Shown here: positions 1-10,644 of the stretch, in pieces
Layout of the letters: each line of letters begins with the position of its first letter
How positions within the stretch are numbered: the first letter of the stretch is position 1
Source: Tetrahymena thermophila SB210
Taxonomy: Eukaryota > Ciliophora > Oligohymenophorea > Hymenostomatida > Tetrahymenidae
Reading direction: 5' to 3'
Length of the DNA: 64,000 bases
Assembly (NCBI RefSeq): GCF_000189635.1
Contig: NW_002476425.1
Coordinates: 62,001-126,000, forward strand
Program-made: the position numbers and the translations under genes
The notes under the pieces: generated by a model
The model's database searches: none
The model's input: the letters and a program-made list of their open reading frames with translations, nothing else
What the model was told of the DNA's origin: nothing

Positions 1-3000
1 AAAAAAATAGAAGATCTAAAAAGCTATAATACCAATAAATTTGTTGAAATGGATTTAAGGTAAATTAGCTTAGCTTTATTTATTTATTATTTGTTTTGTT
101 GAATAAATACTTCAAACAATTTTCATATTGTTTTTAATGAACTTATTTTAATTATTTTTAAATAGAATTTTTTTAATTTTAATCAAGTAAATAATACTTA
201 AAAATAAAAAAATGTTTTTTTATTTAGATTATATAAAAATTTATTTTCTGTTTTATTAATTGATGAGCATTTATTTATTTATTTCAATTAAATTTAAAAC
301 CTTATCAAATAATATATGATCTGAATATTAAAAATGGTAAAAAATAACTAAATAAATAAATATTCTAAAATATAAATCAATTTACTTTAAACTGCTTTAA
401 AATAGTTAATTTTATACTACATTAAAACAGTTAACTTAATGGAAGTGATTTAGGATAAGATTAAGCAAATGAATTTGAAAAAAACCTAGAAAAATGTGAA
501 AATCTAACTAACTTCTCTATTAACTTAAGGTATTAATCATTCTATTTGTTTATCTTTTTAAATTAATAATGAATTAATTAGCTAATTAATTTCTAATTAA
601 ATTATTCATAATTTAAATAAAATTAAAAGCAATCCCAACATCTAAAAAGAATAAATAGTCAGTTTATTAAAGAGTTTAACAAAGTTAAAATAAATTCAGT
701 CTTTAAAAATTGACTTAAGGTAAATTAATAATTTTTTATTAAATAAATTTTTAAAATGTGAGGGGGGAGGGGTTATAAGAATAATTTTTAATTCTCAGCT
801 ATTATTTTGTTCAAAACATTTTTAAAAATGATTTTTTATTTGACTGGTTAATTTATTTTTGGATTCATAATATTTATTATATTTTTAATAAATTTTTAAA
901 TTAGTTAAAATAAAATTGGGGACTCTATTTAATCTCTATAACAAAGTTTAGTAGTTTTGCAAAAAATTAACTAACTGGATATAAATTTGTTGTAAAAATC
1001 AAATATAATTAATAATACTATAAAATTAATATTTATAATCTAGGAGTAATAGTTTAGAATAAGAACAAGCCTTGAATATTGCAAAAATATTTGAAAAACT
1101 TCAAAATATTTCAAATCTCTCTTTAAATTTAAGGTAATTAATTCATTTATTTTTATCTATTTTAAAATTTAAGAATACTATTTCTTTCTTTCTTTTGCAA
1201 ATTAATTTAATTTAATAATAAAAGCTAAAATAATATTGGAACAGAAGGTGTTAAAAGCATAACACTTGGTTTAGAAAAATTGAGTGATTTAACATAATTG
1301 AAATTATACTTATAGTAAAAATTTCATGAATATTACGTTAGAAAATAATTATTTATGAATATTTAGATCAAACAAAATCAGTGCCGAAGGTGCTAAGTAT
1401 ATATCTATGAGTCTATAAAAAAATTATAATTTAGTATCTTTGAGTCTCAATTTATAGTACTCAAAATAATTTATAATTTAATGATTTATAATAAATTAAA
1501 TATTTTTTACAGGTAAAACCATCTGTTATAAGAAGGAGCAAAATATATTGGGATCAGTTTAGAGAAGTGCCAAAATTTGACTCAATTAAATCTTAATCTA
1601 TCGTAATTCAATTAACTGTGATTATCAAAAATTAAATTAAAATTTTATATTTGCAAGGTAAAATAATATCCAAGCAGAAGGAGCTAAGTATATAGCTATG
1701 AGCTTAGAAAAATGCTAAAAAATAACTTCCTTACAATTAAATTTAGAGTATTTATTTTTTATATTAAATTTAGCAACACAATAATTTTAAATTAAAACAG
1801 ACAAAATAATATTTTGGCATAAGGGGCTAAGTATATTCGATAAAGCCTTGAAAAATTGTAAAATATAACATCTCTATATTTGGGTTTGTAGTAAATATAT
1901 AAAAATTTTTTTTTATTCACAAATAATCCTTTTACAAATTTTTAAAGAATGAACAATTTAAATGCCGAAGGAGCTAAAAATTTAGGAATGGGTTTAGAAA
2001 AATGTTAAAATTTAACTTGTTTAGAACTAAATTTGCAGTAAATTAGTTGCTATTTTTTGAGTTTTGACTTATTACAAAAAATTATTTTAGATAAAATAAT
2101 ATTCTAGCAGAAGGAGCTAAAAATATTGGGCTTGGTTTGGAAAAGTGCTAAAATATCACTAATTTATGTTTGAATTTGGAGTAATTCGATTTTGTACATA
2201 ATAAATTCAAATTTATTTTTAAAAGCTTTAATTAAATAGGAGCCGAAGGTGCTAAATATATTGGTTTTATTCTAGAGAAGTGTCAAAATATTACAACTTT
2301 AAAGTTATTGTTATAGTAAAAATATGAAATTTTATCACTCTATAAATATAACTTATATGAAAAATTAGTTTATTTATTACCTTTAAGTTTTGATTCACTT
2401 CAAAGTTTTTTCAGAAATAAAGAAAAATTTTAACACAGAATTTATTTATTTAATTAAAAGATCCAACAATTTATAGGCAGATGGAACAAAAAATTTATCA
2501 TTCAGCTTAGAAAAATGTTAAAATATTTAACAAATTTATCTAAATTTAAAGTATCTTTCTTTATCAATTGTTCCAAAATTTTATTCTAATTAAAAAATTT
2601 AATTTAGAGATAATAATTTTGGTATTGATGGAGCTAAGTACATAGGGTTTTGGCTTGAGAAATGTTAAAACATGAATTCAATAGCACTTAAACTAAAGTA
2701 ACTCTAATTGATATTATTTATCTAAATTTAATTTTGTTTGTTTATTAGTTTTAATTAAATAGGTTAAGAAGGAGCTAATAGCCTTTCTTATAGTTTACAA
2801 AAGTGTCCTAACATAAAACAATTAAATCTTAATTTATAGTATGGTTTTGTTTAGTTAAATTAATATTAATTAAAAAAAATTTATTTTAATGAAAAAAAAT
2901 ATAAAAGTAACAATAATCTTGGAGCTCAAGGAGCTATTTCCATAGCTTCAGGTTTAAAAAAATGTCATAATATTACATCACTTAGTTTAAATTTAGGGTA

Positions 3001-3808
3001 AAAAATAAATATTTTTATTCATTTAAAATACCTAAAAACATCATAATGATTAATTAATTAATTTAATTTTTACAATAAATTAATTATATTAAAAAATTAA
3101 CTTTTAAATAACATAAAAAAATATTATAAAATCTAAAAATATTTAATTTAATTAAATTTTTTTATTAATGGATGTTAATTTTTTGAAAAAATAAGAAATA
3201 ATTCTTTAGGCTCTGAAGGAGCGAAGGGTATAGTTGAAAGTATCTAAAAGCTCAATAATCTATAGAAATTAAGTCTTGGACTTGAGTAATTTTTATTGAT
3301 ACACTTATTTCTCAAAAGATAAAATATATAAATATTTAGATTAAATTAAATTGGTTTGCAAGGTACAAAGAATATAGCAAGTAACCTTTCAAAATGCTAG
3401 AAAATAACAAGATTAAGTCTAAATCTTGAGTAAATAATATCTATTAAATTAATATTGACAATCTTATAATTTAGTATAATATTTTTTTATTATCTTGAAA
3501 GTAATAATTAAATTGGAGTCGAGAGTATAATAGCCATTAAACAGAGCATATAAATGCAGAAAGATCTTTCTTTTTTAAAACTGAGCATCAGGTTTTAATT
3601 AATTACATCATAAATTTTTACAATTTTAATTTATTTATTTATTTTCCATTTTAAAAAATGTTGGAAAATATTTTTTTTAGAGAATCTTGATTTTATTTAT
3701 ATTATTTAAAGATAAAATGGAATAGATGTTAGAGAAGCAGAAAATTTTAGAAAAACTGGAGTCGATTGTTTGTCTTAGAAATTGAATGACTTTATATTAA
3801 ATTATTGA
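1..3808 (+). CDS. Leucine-rich-repeat protein, 5' partial, one repeat per exon
   Basis: The 3' part of a multi-exon gene; 594 residues are visible and the start lies left of the window. Exons: 1-59, 431-529, then seventeen exons of exactly 90 nt (630-719, 1044-1133, 1225-1314, 1367-1456, 1513-1602, 1658-1747, 1801-1890, 1948-2037, 2091-2180, 2226-2315, 2461-2550, 2608-2697, 2749-2838, 2908-2997, 3196-3285, 3340-3429, 3502-3591), and a last exon 3712-3808 ending in TGA. Every intron starts GT, ends AG and lies after the second codon base. Each exon gives one 30-residue repeat close to NxIGAEGAKYIGxxLEKCQN plus ITxLxLNL. This resembles RNase-inhibitor-type leucine-rich repeats, which usually form curved protein-binding scaffolds. 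No catalytic domain is visible, though one could lie upstream. Ciliate genomes have large families of such proteins; a specific partner cannot be inferred. Confidence 0.85.
758..780. other. G-rich island inside an LRR-gene intron
   Basis: A run of G with one A (GAGGGGGGAGGGG) followed by TTATAAGA sits in the intron 720-1043, which is about 320 nt while most neighbouring introns are 50-110 nt. Its reverse complement resembles the C-rich tract at 62193-62220, including the flanking ATAAG. This could be a shared mobile-element end or a chance homopolymer; no terminal repeat pair was found around either copy. Confidence 0.35.
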
Positions 3809-4514
3809 ATTTATTTGTGTTGAGTAATATTTATTTTATACTTTTTAAATCAAATTAAATTTTAATAATTTTGCTTCTTGATATTATTTATTTTGATTGT
3901 ATTAAATATTTTTTTTCTAAATTATTTAATATTTAATTTAATCTAAAATTATTCATTTATGTTAATTAATATTTTCACACTATTTTTCAGTTATATCATA
4001 TTATCATTAGGAAAATAAAAAATATCAACTTTTAATTCATAAATCTTTTAGCAACTTCTTTTAATAATTTATTAGTATTTATGTCTTCGTAAAAGCATGA
4101 TAAGGCTATAAAGATAAATTATTGAAGCATTCCTTTTTATTTCTATATTTAAATAAATAATTAAATTAAATATTAATAGACTAAGTCAGTTTTTAGTAAA
4201 ATTCTTAGACTTAATCCGATAAAAATTTTTTTTATTTAAGCCCTGAATATAATAATCAATAAATATATAAGATATGTATTTAAGATTAAAATAATTTGTT
4301 TCTTTTGAATAAAGTAATTTAAAACACGAGTTTCTTAAATATAAAATGGATTGTTTGCTTTTATTATAAGGAAATTTAAGTTATTAAATTTTATATTAAA
4401 TTACAGTTTATATATAAATAATGATTATACAAGTAAATTGATAGTATAGGTTAATAAATATAAATAAGTTAAAAGTTATCGATCGAAGCAATCTAACTAA
4501 TCAAGAGATTTAAA
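3809..4514. other. Intergenic, no gene seen
   Basis: AT-rich spacer between the convergent LRR gene and the small secreted-protein gene. TGA is frequent in all frames read, and no splice-linked coding run, RNA gene or clear repeat was found. Confidence 0.6.
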
Positions 4515-4844
4515 TCAACAATCTTCAGAAACACCATAAAAAAAATCTTCTTGATTGTATTTTTCTAAATGATTCCTTTGCCCAGAAGGAATACAAATTG
4601 ATTAGTATTAATATTCATTTCCTAATGAATCTTTCATTGAAAATTTAAATCTTCTGCTGCTTAAACAGTAATTGAATGCGTGAAACTAGGTTCTCTCTTT
4701 TTCATCTATTTTCTCCTCAATATGTAGACAAGGTATCTGTGTAAATTATCCTTTAAGCTAATTTTAGTAGAAGCCCATACCACTTGTAGTAACAATCAAT
4801 ATTGAAAAGATTGCTAATATCAAAATCAAATTGCTTGTTTTCAT
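4515..4844 (-). CDS. Small secreted protein, 109 aa, unknown function
   Basis: A single frame from ATG at 4844 to TGA at 4515, with TAA/TAG read as Gln. The first 22 residues (MKTSNLILILAIFSILIVTT) form a clear signal peptide. The mature part is short and polar with four cysteines (PCLHIE, NYCLSS, SICIPSG and the terminal EDC), suggesting an extracellular disulphide-bonded polypeptide or granule-content protein. No known family was recognised. The 5' end of this gene falls inside the segmental duplication: the second copy near 10650-10735 keeps the surrounding sequence but has lost the ATG and the rest of the frame. The start is chosen because it opens the signal peptide and is preceded by A/T-rich leader. 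Expression is inferred only from the intact frame and signal peptide. Confidence 0.65.
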
Positions 4845-6800
4845 TTTTTATCTTTTTAGTTTTTAATTAAATATTTATATGTATTTTATTCTTTATGAAT
4901 TCAAGTTTCTCTTATATAGGTTTTATATTAAGCTCTGGCTCAATCTCAAAAGAATAACTTTTAGCTAATTTATTCTTAATTAATTATCAAAACCTTACAG
5001 ATTTTTGAAAGAAAAGTTTTTGAGATATCTTTAATTAGACTGTAAAATTATAATTTTTTTAATTGATTAATAATATTAGAACCATTAAAATGAGAATGAT
5101 TAAAAAACTTGTACTAACTGTTAGACGCAATTTATTCATCTATTTTCAAAGCTTTTAATAACTTAACTTTTTTAATATACCAAAGTATTTTCATTTTAAT
5201 TTTTCTTTCTAGTATTTAGCAATCTAATCATACATAATTAACTAGTAAAATAAAAATGAATGTGTGGTTTTTTTATATCTTTAAAAGTACAATAACTTTT
5301 AAGCTTTTAAATAAAATTTGGAAAGCTTTAAGTATTACTATTTTACCATAAACATAAAAGAGAACTTAAGTTTTTTTAAATTCTTAAAAATATAATTTTG
5401 CCATTTTTTTGTATTGGTTTAGAACTAAAAGATTTGAAATGTTAAAAAGCGATTTTTTAAGGAAAAATACTTAGAATAAAAGACGAATACAAAAATAAAT
5501 AAATGAATGAATTGATATGTAATAAAATTCAAATACTTCTTATTTGAATAAATAAAATAAAATCTGTTTTTAGGTAATCGAAAATTTTAAATTGAATAGC
5601 ATAAAATTTAAAAATAATTTTTCTTTTTTTAATCTCAAATTTAAATAAAGTTTTTGATTTTTTTATGCAAACTTGGAAAAAGGATAAAAATAAAGGATAA
5701 ACATTTTTGATAGACTTATTTTTGAATAAGTAAAAAATAATCTTATTGATAGGAAAAAGCGCATAATTTAGATTAATTGTACTACAACTAAAATTAGATA
5801 CTTAAAAATTTTTTAAAACTGCTATTTAATTGGTGCGAACAAATTAAGATAAAGTTAGTTAATTTACAAGTTTTAACATGAAGTGTATTTCGCTTGTTTA
5901 ATTTTTATTTTAAAAATATTTTTGAAATAGTTTATTTTTAGATTTAAAGCTACAAAAAATTTCTTCTATGTTACTTAATAATATTTTTATTGTAGCGTAG
6001 TTTTATTCAATGTTAAAGTTGATATTAACTTAAAAAACAGTAAATTTTTAAAAATACTATATACAAAATCATACTAAATTGAAAGTACATACATACATAC
6101 ATACATACATACATACATACATACATACATACATACAATATTAGGAAATAAAGAATAAGTTGCAGTTATGAAGAGTGTTTGTTAAATAATATTATTTATA
6201 ATAATGATATTGAAGTAAGTTATTTTGATCTTTTTTATTACCTTATTAATAAAATAAGTCAATTAACGTAGTTAAGAAAACTGAAAAATAATTTACAACG
6301 AGTACCATTTTTGAGTCTAGTTAGCTGCGTTCTATTAGATTAATAAATTATTAATTTAATTAAGTAACTTTGAATTTATTTATGTGTGTTTTAGTAAAAA
6401 TTAATTTACATAAATTAAGTAACTATAAATTCTGATATAATTCTATGAACAGTAATATCATTAACTAAAAGACTCTGTTCAAGCTTAGCTTATTAACCAA
6501 GCCAAAAATGATAAAAACAATATTGATATTTATAGTAAAATTTAACTTAGGATAATTTACAATTAAACATACGATCATAATTCGATTAAGTATTAAATAT
6601 TAAATCAAATAATTTTAATACATGTAATGTAAATCATTCATTGAAAGATGATATTTACTTTAAATAGAAAAGTAAATAAAATAAATTCAATAATATGATA
6701 GGGAATATATTTAAAATTAGTACTGTTATTTTATTTTATAACTATAGGGGGACAACGCAAGAGCTTGAGAGAGTGAAACCTAAGGGTATACACTTTTTTT
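4780..6800 (+). repeat. Segmental duplication, copy 1
   Basis: About 2 kb that recurs in direct orientation at about 10645-12470. Matching landmarks in the same order include TTTATGAATTC near 4900, the CTCAATCTCAAAAGAATA block near 4940, CCAAAGTATTTTCATTTTA near 5180, ACCATTTTTGAGTCT near 6300, and CAAGAGCTTGAGAGAGTGAA near 6760. The copies differ by scattered substitutions and small indels, so the event is not recent. Copy 1 contains the 5' end of the small secreted-protein gene and the TACA microsatellite. Boundaries were judged by eye and may be off by some tens of bases. Confidence 0.85.
6086..6137 (+). repeat. (TACA)13 microsatellite
   Basis: Thirteen uninterrupted TACA tetranucleotides. 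The equivalent place in the second duplication copy, near 11780, has only a single GATACA-like remnant, so the array expanded in copy 1 (or collapsed in copy 2) after the duplication. Confidence 0.95.
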
Positions 6801-6886
6801 TATTGAATGAATCTTCTTTCTTTCTTAAAATATTTTTTATGTTTCCAACCTCAAAAATCACACAATATTTTGAAAAATTTGAGTAA
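6695..6886 (+). other. Short frame conserved in both duplication copies
   Basis: An ATG-initiated frame that reads MIGNIFKISTVILFYN, then RGTTQELERVKPKGI; reading TAA as Gln extends it to a TGA a little beyond 6886. Copy 2 at 12366-12491 keeps the same start and a similar block (RGIVQELERVKSQDI), then diverges. The conserved, relatively GC-rich stretch is preceded by an acceptor-like TATAG, so it may be a stranded exon rather than a gene. No function is assigned. Confidence 0.25.
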
Positions 6887-7475
6887 AGTACATTTAAAAT
6901 TTTGTTCTAATGCGCAATTTGAAGAAATTAAAATATTTGTTAATTCTTTCTACTTCCAAAAGAAAAGTTTTAAATAAGCAAGTAAGTAAGTGATAAATTG
7001 ATATCAAACATTTAATATTTTATAAAAGTTTTTCATCGAAATTTAAAAATAAATTGTTAAATTTTGAATACTTATATTTATTTAGTCTATTAAATAAATA
7101 TATTTGTTATAAAAATTAGTATTTTGATGGCCATCTAGAAATTATTAATTATACTTATTTCTACTAAGTCATTCATTTTGACTTAACTGAAATTCAAAAA
7201 AATATTTTGATGTTTAAAAAAATTTTCTTTTATTTGATTTTTGATAATATTTTATTTTAAAAAATTATAACTATTTTTCTATCAGATAAAATAATAGTAA
7301 AATAAGGCATAATAGGGAATAGGAAATTGTTTGTTAGCAAAAGGAATAAATCATTGATTGGTTTTAATTGAATAAAAGAAAGCTCTAGTATGAAGAAATA
7401 GAATTTACAGATAGAGTTTGATTGGTATTTAGATTTATTCATACATATATATATATATAAATACAATAAATTATC

Positions 7476-8300
7476 TTGGATATTTACAGCATTCAAATAA
7501 GAATAATTTTCCATATTAGATATTTAATTTATTTAGTAAATTTTAACAGATTACTAACTTTTGTAGCTGCAAGGACAACTTTGAAGAGAGATATAAATAA
7601 AAAAAGCATAATTTACATGATCGTTTATTCAATTAGAGATCTAAAAACCATAGATTTGTTTCATTAGGTGGAGATGCTGAACTAAATGGAGTATTTGGTT
7701 TTTGTGAGAAAATTTCTTATAATGCAGATGTGGCTCTCTTTTTTGATAATTAATTCAGACCATTTTCTAAATATGAAATTTCTTTACTTTTTATTGGAGA
7801 TTTAGGTACTTTATGGGCAAACAGTAGTGTAATCAAATGAAAGGTTGATGATAGTTTGCTATTCAAAAGGAGAAAAAGAAAATTTATTCTTTATCCTAAC
7901 GAGTTGCAAAATACTTATTTTAATTATTTATAACCATAATTCACTTACATGTTCAGTTTTTGAGCCATTTAACAATTAAACTTAGAGGCTTTACTTCTTA
8001 AGTATGGATTATGGTATCAACAAACTTTTTAGAAACAAGTATGCAAGATCCTTTTTCAACTAAATTAATGATGTAGCTTTCTTACATAACTTACTACTTT
8101 AAAAAGAATATCAATCATAGCATGAAGCTAAAATTAATTACTAAATATAGCTGATTCTCTCTATTATTTTATTATTTTTATTTCAGCACACAGGGTGCGG
8201 AAATCCTGATCTCCACTGTATTTATTATAAACAATTTAATTAAACAAATCAGAAGATATTGGATAAAGTAATAAAAAAATTTGGTTTTATTGCCCTTTGA
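7476..8300 (+). CDS. Possible membrane-protein fragment, 274 aa
   Basis: Open from ATG 7476 to TGA 8298-8300 when TAA/TAG are Gln, far longer than most chance frames in this region. The middle and C-terminal parts read like real protein: FEPFNNQTQRLYFLSMDYG, NKYARSFFNQINDVAFLHNL, LLQKEY, and a late HTGCGNPDLHC segment with paired cysteines. From memory this recalls part of very large ciliate multi-transmembrane proteins, in which an NPDC-like cysteine segment follows helical regions; that recollection could not be checked. At 274 aa it would be only a fragment of such a protein, and the N-terminal 60 residues look less convincing. It may be a relic or a partial duplicate. No clear intron is needed within the frame. 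Confidence 0.35.
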
Positions 8301-9063
8301 ATTCTTAAGCTTTTAATTTAAATAAATTCTCAAATATAGTAATTAAATTTAACAAGAAGGAATTTAGTCAAAAATAAATAATCACTATCAATAAATTTAA
8401 AATTCATAAGAAAAATAAAAAAAAAACTTAATAATTGAATACAATAAATCATAACCTGATATAACTAAATTTTTAAACCTGTAATTTGATTATTTTATAA
8501 TTATTGTATGTACTCACTCTTGGACTTATTTCAAAAAAATATCAGATTTTTTTTAATTTTTCACTCTCGAATTACTCTCAAGGTCCGAACGAACTAGGAA
8601 TTACTGTAATTAATAAATTAACAAAGGTATAATTAATAAAGAAGCAAATCAAAACATTTATATTTATGTCTACTCTTAAATTATGAAATAAAGTAAATAA
8701 CAAGCATAATATGCAAAAAATAGAAAGAAAAGTATAAATAAACTATTTGATTATTATTACTGAAATCAAAGTACATTCTAATCAAATTAATTAAGTTAAA
8801 ATAAGTATTTTAATAATCTTCTTTTAAATATTCTATTTGTAAATTATATCGATTGATTATAAGGAAAAGATAACTTAAATATTAATTTTTTAAAGATGCA
8901 AAATTTATACTAAATATATACATACATACTTTAGATAATTAAAAACTTAAAAATAATCTTAGTATATGCATTTTTAATTTTTAAATTTTCATCAGAAAAT
9001 AAAAGCTAAGATAACAGCAAGATAAGAAAATACAAAAAGGCTTGAAGAAAGACATGAAACTAT
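8301..9063. other. Intergenic, no gene seen
   Basis: AT-rich spacer with short A-runs and a small TACATACATAC stretch near 8918-8929. No coding run or RNA gene could be supported. Confidence 0.6.
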
Positions 9064-9333
9064 TCAATTGATAAATTTTTGAATTTGGGGATTATCAGAT
9101 CTACAAGTAGATTTTACTTTATCTGCTAATTCCTTAAAAGTAGGATATAAACCTACTGCTTAAAAGCATGTATTGACGTTATTTATCTCAGTTTTGCATG
9201 CTTCATCTGAATCTTAGCAAGGACTAGGTAAACTTTTAATACAAGCATCTTTAATTGCTATTTCTTAGGTGGTAAGAGCATTTACAGAACAAAGTAATAA
9301 AAGACCAACAATGCAAATTAATAAGACTTTCAT
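9064..9333 (-). CDS. Small secreted cysteine-containing protein, 89 aa
   Basis: Intronless frame from ATG at 9333 to TGA at 9064. The first 19 residues (MKVLLICIVGLLLLCSVNA) are a classic signal peptide with an expected cleavage after NA. The mature chain of about 70 residues has six cysteines spaced as DACIKSLPSPCQ, DEACKT, NTCFQA, STCRSD, so several disulphides are likely, and it ends in a charged helix. The size, signal and cysteine pattern fit a secreted helical peptide such as a granule-content or pheromone-like protein, but no family was recognised. The gene is flanked on both sides by more than 300 nt of AT-rich DNA. The start is the first codon of the signal peptide; no alternative ATG exists upstream in frame close by. 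Confidence 0.7.
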
Positions 9334-9670
9334 TTTAAGAAAACTAGATATGTTTAATTTTTTTATTTATTTGTTTGTTTATTTATCTTTTATTGATATA
9401 ATTATTATGCTTTGCTGGTATATTTTGTTGTTATATATTTGAACTCTAATTTATGGATTCTAATTATAAATTTGTCGATATGTAAAAAAATGTTAAATAA
9501 TAAACTAATTGTATGTAAATCTTCTCCAATGAAATATTTAGAAGTAAATCAAAATTTGTAAATTAATAAAAGTAAACGATTGAAAAATAAGAAATAGAAA
9601 GATTAATTAATATTACAATTTCGAATTGTGAGCAATCTGAATTTTTAGGCTCTCTAATAATTTGAAGTCC
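9334..9670. other. Intergenic spacer
   Basis: AT-rich DNA between the divergent small secreted gene and the uncertain frame at 9671; likely holds the promoter of the secreted gene, but no element is recognisable. Confidence 0.5.
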
Positions 9671-10506
9671 ATGAATTTAGTCTACAGTGTTAATCAAAGG
9701 AATTTCGTACTTACTAAATTAAATCAACTAGATGATTAGCTTCCCGATTCTGAGGAGGAAGCTTTGAGATCAGTCTCGGAAGGGCGAAGATACTTTTTTG
9801 TTGAGTATTTGGAGGCATTACTGCCTGTTGTTAGCTTACAGCGAGGTGATAATTAATTAGGAAGATAGTATAATTGTAATCTATAAATAGTCATAATTAA
9901 ATTTTATTTACACTGACTTAATTTTTTCTTTAAAAATTTTTGATAATTATTAATGAATATTTTTAGAAATATTTTTTACTGTATGTTTTTATTTTGTCTC
10001 TATTGTATTCAAAACTCTAGTTTATTGTTAAAATTTCTTATTTAATAAATGGATAGTAATTTTTATATACCTTTTTATATTTAGAGATCAATATTGACCT
10101 GCCATCAAAGATATTCTACCTCCTGTTTATTATTGCTTCTTAAGCTCTATTTAATTATTTAGTAAATATTAATTTAAAAAATAACACTTAAGTTTTGATA
10201 GATTCTACTCACACCATAGAATTATTAAATAACTCACTGAGTTCAGGATATTCAGAGCAATAATGCTTCATAGATAAAAACCACTATAGATAGTAAGTAC
10301 TTCATCAAAATATTAAACATTTTAATTAGTATAAATTATTATTTTACATTACATCTGATAGAAAGCATCTATTATTAGTTTGGAAAAATACTAAAGTACT
10401 TTATTTAATATAAAAATCTTATCAAGTAACAAAATTTTCAAATTTATTTTTAAAAATGTCTGACAGTAACAACAATTTTTCATATCAAATAAATTATTTT
10501 TTTTGA
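9671..10506 (+). CDS. Uncertain two-exon gene, about 198 aa
   Basis: Exon 1 (9671-9845) starts at an ATG shortly after an in-frame TGA and encodes a compositionally normal protein: MNLVYSVNQRNFVLTKLNQL, then DDQLPDSEEEALRSVSEGRR, YFFVEYLEALLPVVSLQR. Its GC content is clearly above its surroundings. A GT at 9846 and an AG at 10083-10084 would join it in frame to exon 2 (10085-10506, TGA at 10504), which begins EINIDLPSKIFYLLFIIASQ and stays open for 140 codons. Exon 2 is richer in Leu, Ile, Asn and Lys and could be partly noncoding. The family was not recognised. This may be a short gene or a remnant of a larger one. Confidence 0.35.
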
Positions 10507-10644
10507 AAGATAAAATAAATTTTACTAAAAATTTGTAAAAATGTTAATAAAAAAATTTATTTTAAATTAAAGGAAAATAAATGTAACTCATAAATAACTA
10601 TTCTAATATTTTTTTGTATTCTTTATTCATATAAAAAATATTTA

